NCBI RefSeq assembly: GCF_013373795.3
Contig: NZ_CP088022.1
Location: 1,674,001 to 1,738,000, forward strand
Source: Bradyrhizobium quebecense
Lineage (GTDB): Bacteria; Pseudomonadota; Alphaproteobacteria; Rhizobiales; Xanthobacteraceae
DNA: 64,000 nt
Direction of reading: 5' to 3'
In this document: piece by piece, positions 59,739-64,000 of the stretch
Layout: each line of letters opens with the position of its first letter
How positions within the stretch are numbered: the stretch's first letter is position 1
Position numbers and translations under genes: made by a program
The notes under the pieces: generated by a model
What the model saw: only the letters and a program-made list of their open reading frames with translations
Told to the model about the DNA's origin: nothing
Databases searched by the model: none

Positions 59739-61780
59739 CAGAGCTGTTTCCAGGTCTTGGCCTTCTTCGAGGCGGCGCCGACGTGCGAGACGAATGCCGG
59801 CGAGCTGACGTATTGGCCGATGCTGTCACTCGCGACTGAGGTCGAGATGTTCTTCACCACGGCTTTGAGATTGCCGTCATCGTCGACCGACACGCCGACG
59901 CTGACGTGAACCGCCTGCGCGCCGACGCTGGCCGAAACGCCGCTGCCCGTCGCAGACATGCCGGACCACGGCGTGCTGCCGCCAGTGAAGCCGCCGTCTG
60001 CGAAGCCATCGCCCCGGCGCAACCGCTCTAGGTTGGCAATGCCGATACGCCTGGTCGGCTCCTTGTCGAAGACGAACTCCGCCCGGTGGACGACGCCGGC
60101 CACATCATACTTGCCGCCGGCGCCAGTCCATCCGCCGCCATCGAAGCCGATTTTCGGCATGGCATAATTGCCGACGTTGATCATGCTGGACGAACCGAAG
60201 CCAAGATTGAAGCCGCCGAACAGGCTCGACAAGCCGGCATCGAGCGTCTTGTCGAGAAGCTTATCTGCAATCCTACTGAGCGCATTGATGCCGGCCTTTT
60301 CCAAAGCCTGGAATGCGCTCGCGCCGCTCATCAGCTCATTCCGGAAATCGCGGAAGGCGCCGCTCCCGAGTTCCTGCGTGGTGGACTTAAGCTCCTTCAG
60401 GTCGTTGTTGAGGCGGATGGTGTTGGCGATTGCGCTGTCCATGTCGGCGTTGTCACCGAACGTGCCGCGAAGCTGCGACGCGACGGCCTGGTCGTCAGCG
60501 GTCCGGCCGAGCTGGGCGCGATCGAACGCGACGTCGGACCGCAGCCGGGCCTCGGCGAGCTTCTGAGCAGCATCGCCGGCACGCGCGGCGACTTTCGCAA
60601 CCTGATCCGCGTACTTCGCAGCCGTGTCAGCACCGGCCTGCTGCGCGGCCTCCGTGAGCACGGATTCCGCGCGCAGCTTCGCGATGGCGCCGGCAGAGCC
60701 GCCGACCGCACGGGTCTCCGCCTCAAGCGACGCGGATTGCCGGTCGGCCGATCGGAGGAATCGCTCGAATGACGCTGATGCATCATTCGTTGAGGTCGTT
60801 ATGCCGAAGAGCTTCTTCTCCTGGTCATTCAGGTTGGTCGCGCCATCCTTGGCGATTTTGCCCGCCTGCGCGATGGCCTTCTGCGCCTCGGCCAGCGGCT
60901 GGGTGACCTTGATGATTTCCGCAGCGGCCGCGGCCAACTGCGGATTTGAGGTCGCGGCAGCTATGCCGAGCGCCGCGATGTCATCCCGGAACTTCGCAAA
61001 GTCGGGTGTGCCGGCATTGATGCTCTGCCGCAATTGCTCGAACTGCGCACTGAACGCCGCGAACCGCTGATTTGTCTGATCGGAGAAGAGCGTCCCAGCG
61101 AGCCCTCCGGTGAAGTCCTCACCGGGGATCGAGCCGGTGAAGGCTCCCGCAGCGCCCGGCTGATACTTGTTGAGGAATGTGCTCGCGTTCTGTTGCTGCA
61201 CATTCTGCAGAGATACCAATGCCTGCTGCGCCTGGAGCTGCGTGATCTTCTGGCTTTGCGTGTAAAAGTCGTACGCCACCTTGCCCGCGTCCCGGTAGGC
61301 GTCGCGCACCACGCCCACCAGGCGCGCCGTTTCATCGAGGTCCTTCTTGGCCCGCTCGTTCCCGCTGTTGATGACAGAGTAGAAGGTCGATGCGACGGTG
61401 GTGGCGAGTGAGATGGCAGAACCGATGACGCCGAAGACGCCGACCGATTTGACCGTATCAGCGATGCCCCTCGCAACGCTGACGGCGCCGGCCGCGACCT
61501 TTGAAAGCGAGCCCTCGGCGCCGGCTGCCTTCGAGGCCAGATCGGTTAGTTTTCCCGACAGACCGATGGCTGCACTGGCGACGTTGTCGTTTGCGGCGCC
61601 GGCGGCCTTCCCGGAATCCTTCAGACCGTCGAGCGCGCCGGTGGCCTTCTTCAAGGCGTCTTCAATGCCTGTCGAAGTCGAGCCTGTCCTTTGACCGAGG
61701 TCAGAGATTGCCGACGATGCCTCTTCGGCAGCTTGCTTCGCGCCGCTGGCGTCGCCGTCGATCTGAAGTGACACGCGCAT
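59738..61780 (-). CDS. Phage tail tape measure protein
   Basis: The 680-residue protein is mostly helical and alanine-rich with coiled-coil stretches (DASGAKQAAEEASSAISDLG, AQAKIAKD-type repeats) and a hydrophobic segment (VGVFGVIGSAISLATTVAST). The C-terminal part holds FRDFRNELMSGASAFQALEK, typical of tape measure C-domains. It sets tail length; 680 residues predict a relatively short tail. It overlaps the T-like frame by one base. Confidence 0.88.
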   Translation of the reverse strand: MRVSLQIDGDASGAKQAAEEASSAISDLGQRTGSTSTGIEDALKKATGALDGLKDSGKAAGAANDNVASAAIGLSGKLTDLASKAAGAEGSLSKVAAGAVSVARGIADTVKSVGVFGVIGSAISLATTVASTFYSVINSGNERAKKDLDETARLVGVVRDAYRDAGKVAYDFYTQSQKITQLQAQQALVSLQNVQQQNASTFLNKYQPGAAGAFTGSIPGEDFTGGLAGTLFSDQTNQRFAAFSAQFEQLRQSINAGTPDFAKFRDDIAALGIAAATSNPQLAAAAAEIIKVTQPLAEAQKAIAQAGKIAKDGATNLNDQEKKLFGITTSTNDASASFERFLRSADRQSASLEAETRAVGGSAGAIAKLRAESVLTEAAQQAGADTAAKYADQVAKVAARAGDAAQKLAEARLRSDVAFDRAQLGRTADDQAVASQLRGTFGDNADMDSAIANTIRLNNDLKELKSTTQELGSGAFRDFRNELMSGASAFQALEKAGINALSRIADKLLDKTLDAGLSSLFGGFNLGFGSSSMINVGNYAMPKIGFDGGGWTGAGGKYDVAGVVHRAEFVFDKEPTRRIGIANLERLRRGDGFADGGFTGGSTPWSGMSATGSGVSASVGAQAVHVSVGVSVDDDGNLKAVVKNISTSVASDSIGQYVSSPAFVSHVGAASKKAKTWKQL

Positions 61781-62193
61781 CAGCTATCCTCGTTGAGCGC
61801 CTGACCAGCCGCGGTTTCCATGATCTGCAGGCCGCGCCACAATGCAGGCGTAACGGTCATACCGATCGCGTCCAGGGAGACCCGCACGCTCGCGTAGTCG
61901 AGGCCGATGAACATCGGCAACGCCGGCGCGAAGCCAGCGCCGCCGATCGACACCACGCGCCACTGGGTCGATACGGCAAGGAAGGCCTGCACCGTCGCGA
62001 CATTCTCCGGCCACACGCCTTCCTCTCCGTCCGGTGTCGGCTCGGCTTGCAGAGCGGCGGTTAGGTGACTGAGCGAGGCCGGGTCCATGTTGAACCGCCG
62101 TGCATCCTCGATCACTCGCGCTGTGTCTTCGGAGATCTGCTGCGGGGGCGCCGACCTGGAGCCGCGCGCCCACTTTCGCGCGGCCCATTCTAG
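61780..62193 (-). CDS. Tail assembly protein T-like part (made by -1 frameshift)
   Basis: The frame from 62193 to 61780 has no good start of its own before a GTG at 62115. It reads on from the slippery site as LEWAARKWARGSRSAPPQQI, then SEDTARVIEDARRFNM, and ends in a DUF1799-like region (GVWPENVATVQAFLAVSTQW, GLDYASVRVSLDAIGMTVTP). In lambda the equivalent gpT is made only as a G-T fusion. The 138 codons fit that arrangement. The DUF1799-type part probably binds the tail tube protein. Confidence 0.8.
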   Translation of the reverse strand, partial: LEWAARKWARGSRSAPPQQISEDTARVIEDARRFNMDPASLSHLTAALQAEPTPDGEEGVWPENVATVQAFLAVSTQWRVVSIGGAGFAPALPMFIGLDYASVRVSLDAIGMTVTPALWRGLQIMETAAGQALNEDS

Positions 62194-62519
62194 TTTCCCT
62201 CTTTGGCCTTGGTGACGGCCTCGCCATAATGCGAGAGAAGCGCCGAACGAACGTATTGACGCCGGATGAGCCGGTTGCGCAGCTCCTCGCTGTAGGGCAC
62301 CGGCCCGCCGTCACCATCGACCAGATCGTGGAAACTCGCCACGATAGCGTTGAGGAAAGCAGTCGATCCTTCGAGCGTGCGAAGATCGAAGTCCTTCAGT
62401 TCTTCGGTATCGAGGAAGTTGAAGGTGGTCTTGAGCGTCTGCTCCTCGTGGCCGGCGTCGATCGGCACTAGCACGGCCACGTCATGGGTGAAGGTGCGCT
62501 TTGGCGAGACGTTGAACAT
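62190..62519 (-). CDS. Tail assembly chaperone G-like protein
   Basis: The 109-residue protein lies between the major tail protein and the tape measure, the position of lambda gpG. Its sequence (FNVSPKRTFTHDVAVLVPID, EEQTLKTTFNFLDTEELKDF) matches the small tail chaperone pattern. The frame ends GAG-GGA-AAC-TAG, directly at the GGGAAAC slippery site, so a fraction of ribosomes should continue into the T-like frame. It guides tape measure folding and tail tube assembly. Confidence 0.82.
   Translation of the reverse strand: MFNVSPKRTFTHDVAVLVPIDAGHEEQTLKTTFNFLDTEELKDFDLRTLEGSTAFLNAIVASFHDLVDGDGGPVPYSEELRNRLIRRQYVRSALLSHYGEAVTKAKEGN
62193..62199 (-). other. Programmed -1 frameshift site GGGAAAC
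   Basis: On the minus strand G-GGA-AAC is an X-XXY-YYZ heptamer in the correct phase, followed at once by the zero-frame stop TAG. Slipping back one base reads CTA-GAA-TGG into the T-like frame with no stop for 138 codons. Lambda uses the near-identical GGGAAAG. Confidence 0.85.
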
Positions 62520-62554
62520 GGATGATCCCTCCTGACTAAGATCGATTGGCGCAA

Positions 62555-63487
62555 CTACGTCAGCGTGATCGTGAACTGATCATTGCCGGCGGAAGGCTGC
62601 GGAGTGAGCGAAAGCGGCCACTCCGCAATGCCCTGGTTCTGCTGGTAACCTGTCGGTCGCTCGATCTGGCATGTTGGCGCGGACAGCGTGATGATGTTGC
62701 CGGCGGTGACGCCGTGAACGATGCTGACTGGAACCTGCGTCTGCGCATTGGCGATCCCGTAGACATCGAGCGTCGTGACCGGCACCGCCTCGCAGACCAC
62801 GTCGATCTTTTCGTTTCGATCGCTGATCAGGACGGACTCGCTGCCGACCAGGAGACGCGGCTCGATCTTGCAGCCGAGATCGAGGCTGAAGCTCCGCATG
62901 ACTAGCGGCACGGCGTTCACCGTGAAGGTTGGCGTGTTGGCCTTGCTCGCGATCAACGGCTTCTTGAATGCTGTCAACGTCGGCACGGCGGCCGCGACTT
63001 CGGACGGCGCGACCCAAAGGCCGGTAAATGTCCAATGAATGTTCGGGATGCCCTGGGCGTTGATCGTGGCCTTGCCAGTGCCGCGCGCGCCTTTGAGTGC
63101 GTGAAGCGTCCCGCCCATCCAGAACTTCATGTACAGGCTCTCGAAGCCCGACGAGATCGGTGAGTAAGCGACCGAGACGTCAGCGGTGACCACTTCCGCC
63201 AAGCCTACGCCTCGCGCCAACGTTCCCCAGGCAGGTGCGGTGCCCGCGGTGCCCGAGCCGGCCAGCTCGGTATCGAACTCCATCACCACGTTGAGGCCGG
63301 CCGGGATCGAACCCTGATTGCCCAGGTACGGCACGATCAGGTTACGATTGACGTCCTGACCTTCCATCGGCCGGATCGAGACGTTTTGCGCGAGGATTGC
63401 ATCGGTCGCGCCAGTCAGCGTCGGATCGACGCCATACGTGACCTCGCGCTTCGCAAGCAAAACCATGAGGCGGTAGAAGATCGCCAT
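62555..63487 (-). CDS. Major tail (tube) protein
   Basis: The 310-residue protein is beta-rich with few charged stretches (EVTYGVDPTLTGATDAILAQ, GLNVVMEFDTELAGSGTAGT, YMKFWMGGTLHALKGARGTG), as in siphophage tube proteins. A C-terminal half with VYGIANAQTQVPVSIVHGVT may be a surface Ig-like domain. Position before the G/T chaperones fits lambda gpV. Confidence 0.8.
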   Translation of the reverse strand: MAIFYRLMVLLAKREVTYGVDPTLTGATDAILAQNVSIRPMEGQDVNRNLIVPYLGNQGSIPAGLNVVMEFDTELAGSGTAGTAPAWGTLARGVGLAEVVTADVSVAYSPISSGFESLYMKFWMGGTLHALKGARGTGKATINAQGIPNIHWTFTGLWVAPSEVAAAVPTLTAFKKPLIASKANTPTFTVNAVPLVMRSFSLDLGCKIEPRLLVGSESVLISDRNEKIDVVCEAVPVTTLDVYGIANAQTQVPVSIVHGVTAGNIITLSAPTCQIERPTGYQQNQGIAEWPLSLTPQPSAGNDQFTITLT

Positions 63488-63493
63488 GTCAGG

Positions 63494-63649
63494 TTACTCC
63501 TTTGACCTTTTCGACCGCGGCGACGCCGGGGCTTTGTGATCGGCGGGCGCCGGCGTCGCGGTGGGCGCACTGTCGTGGACGCGCTTCAACGAACCGTCGG
63601 GCTGGCGCAGATAGCTGCCGCCCTCGCGCGGGATTTCATGGTCGGTCAT
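63494..63649 (-). CDS. Small basic phage protein (51 residues)
   Basis: The frame starts at ATG 63649 and stops at TAA 63494. The product begins TDHEIPREGGSYLRQPDGSL and ends in a lysine- and arginine-rich tail (SPRSKRSKE) with an Ala/Pro linker. The ATG overlaps the stop of the upstream gene. Short tail-region genes of this type are common in phages of Alphaproteobacteria; function unknown. Confidence 0.6.
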   Translation of the reverse strand: MTDHEIPREGGSYLRQPDGSLKRVHDSAPTATPAPADHKAPASPRSKRSKE

Positions 63650-64000
63650 GTCACGATCCTGAGTTGATCCAGCAGCTCGAAATCGAGCTGGTAGACGATG
63701 AGGCCGGACGCGCCGGGAATGAGCCGGCCGCGCAGCACGCGGAAGACACCAACGGATTGGTTGGGTGTCCAGCCGGCCACAGCATCGACGATCTCGTTGA
63801 CGATCTCGTCGACCTTCGGCACGGCCGACTTGGCCTTCACATCGCCGCGGGCCTTAATGCAGATAACGACGCCGACCATGTCGGCCAATGTTTGCGTGTA
63901 CGCATTGGCGGCGGACGATCCGCCGCGATCGTCGAAGCCGAGTGGCACGACGAAGGCCGCAAGGTCACGCTGCGGAAGTGCCCCGGCTTCGACCAGCGCG
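63646..64000 (-). CDS. Tail terminator-like protein (partial, runs off right edge)
   Basis: The frame is open through the right edge, so the start is outside the window. At least 117 residues are present: LVEAGALPQRDLAAFVVPLG, then NAYTQTLADMVGVVICIKAR, VDEIVNEIVDAVAGWTPNQ and a C-terminal IVYQLDFELLDQLRIVT. This pattern and position (before the major tail protein) fit lambda gpU-type terminators. A GTG at 63948 could be taken as a start but would cut off conserved sequence. Confidence 0.7.
   Translation of the reverse strand, partial: ALVEAGALPQRDLAAFVVPLGFDDRGGSSAANAYTQTLADMVGVVICIKARGDVKAKSAVPKVDEIVNEIVDAVAGWTPNQSVGVFRVLRGRLIPGASGLIVYQLDFELLDQLRIVT

Noticed and set aside
1..64000. tRNA genes, rRNA genes and CRISPR arrays
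   Set aside because: I saw no T-arm-like GGTTCGAATC context, no rRNA sequence and no regularly spaced repeat array. A covariance-model search could still find a tRNA that I missed.

Overview
The window looks like the chromosome of a Bradyrhizobium or close relative (Nitrobacteraceae, Alphaproteobacteria). The pointers are high GC, a LivM-LivG transporter fusion, paired MarR regulators beside an aromatic-acid cluster, and intergenic palindromes with GAAA-loop hairpins of a kind I associate with this group. This is recognition from sequence only; no database search was run.

Layout. (1) 1-22.5 kb: an exopolysaccharide (EPS) locus. It has a partial polymerase/ligase, a methyltransferase, glycosyltransferases, an ExoY-type initiating transferase, nucleotide-sugar enzymes (GDP-mannose-epimerase-like, UDP-xylose synthase-like), an ExoF-type export protein, a Wzz-like protein, a flippase fused to a kinase-like domain, and a 971-residue protein joining phosphoribosyltransferase, kinase-like and HAD phosphatase domains. 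Two LuxR-type regulators lie at its right end. Two copies of a ~79-bp intergenic module (1944-2022 and 9579-9656), each ending in a 20-bp dyad, precede EPS operons and are probably control elements. (2) 22.8-47.5 kb: an aromatic catabolic and uptake cluster. It holds a Rieske oxygenase with its reductase, a CoA ligase, an SDR, two MarR regulators, an indolepyruvate-ferredoxin-oxidoreductase-like pair, a gentisate-dioxygenase-like cupin, a FAH-family enzyme, a thioesterase, an EthD protein, a Liv-type ABC transporter, an Asp/Glu racemase-family protein, a thiolase-like protein lacking thiolase catalytic residues, a DUF35-SDR fusion and an isatin-hydrolase-like cyclase. The best fit is indole-3-acetate (auxin) or isatin-type degradation to anthranilate-level intermediates. 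A TACATGTA palindrome lies between -35 and -10 in both main promoters. (3) 47.5-52.1 kb: a mobile-element zone with a CoA-ligase remnant, an IS630 element with a split reading frame, an IS91-type transposase coupled to a tyrosine recombinase, and a probably frameshifted small gene. (4) 52.1-64 kb: the tail module of a lambdoid siphophage-type prophage, read on the minus strand from tail terminator to tail fibre. It includes a G/GT-type -1 frameshift site (GGGAAAC).

How the parts work together. In the EPS locus, ExoY-like priming, glycosyl transfer, possible PRPP-derived ribofuranosylation, Wzx flipping, Wzy-type polymerisation, Wzz length control and ExoF export make a Wzx/Wzy-type pathway. 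In the catabolic cluster I infer ABC uptake, ring oxygenation, CoA activation, retro-aldol release of a ketone such as isatin, hydrolysis to isatinate, oxidative decarboxylation to an anthraniloyl-CoA-type product, then ring cleavage. Each individual substrate remains inference.
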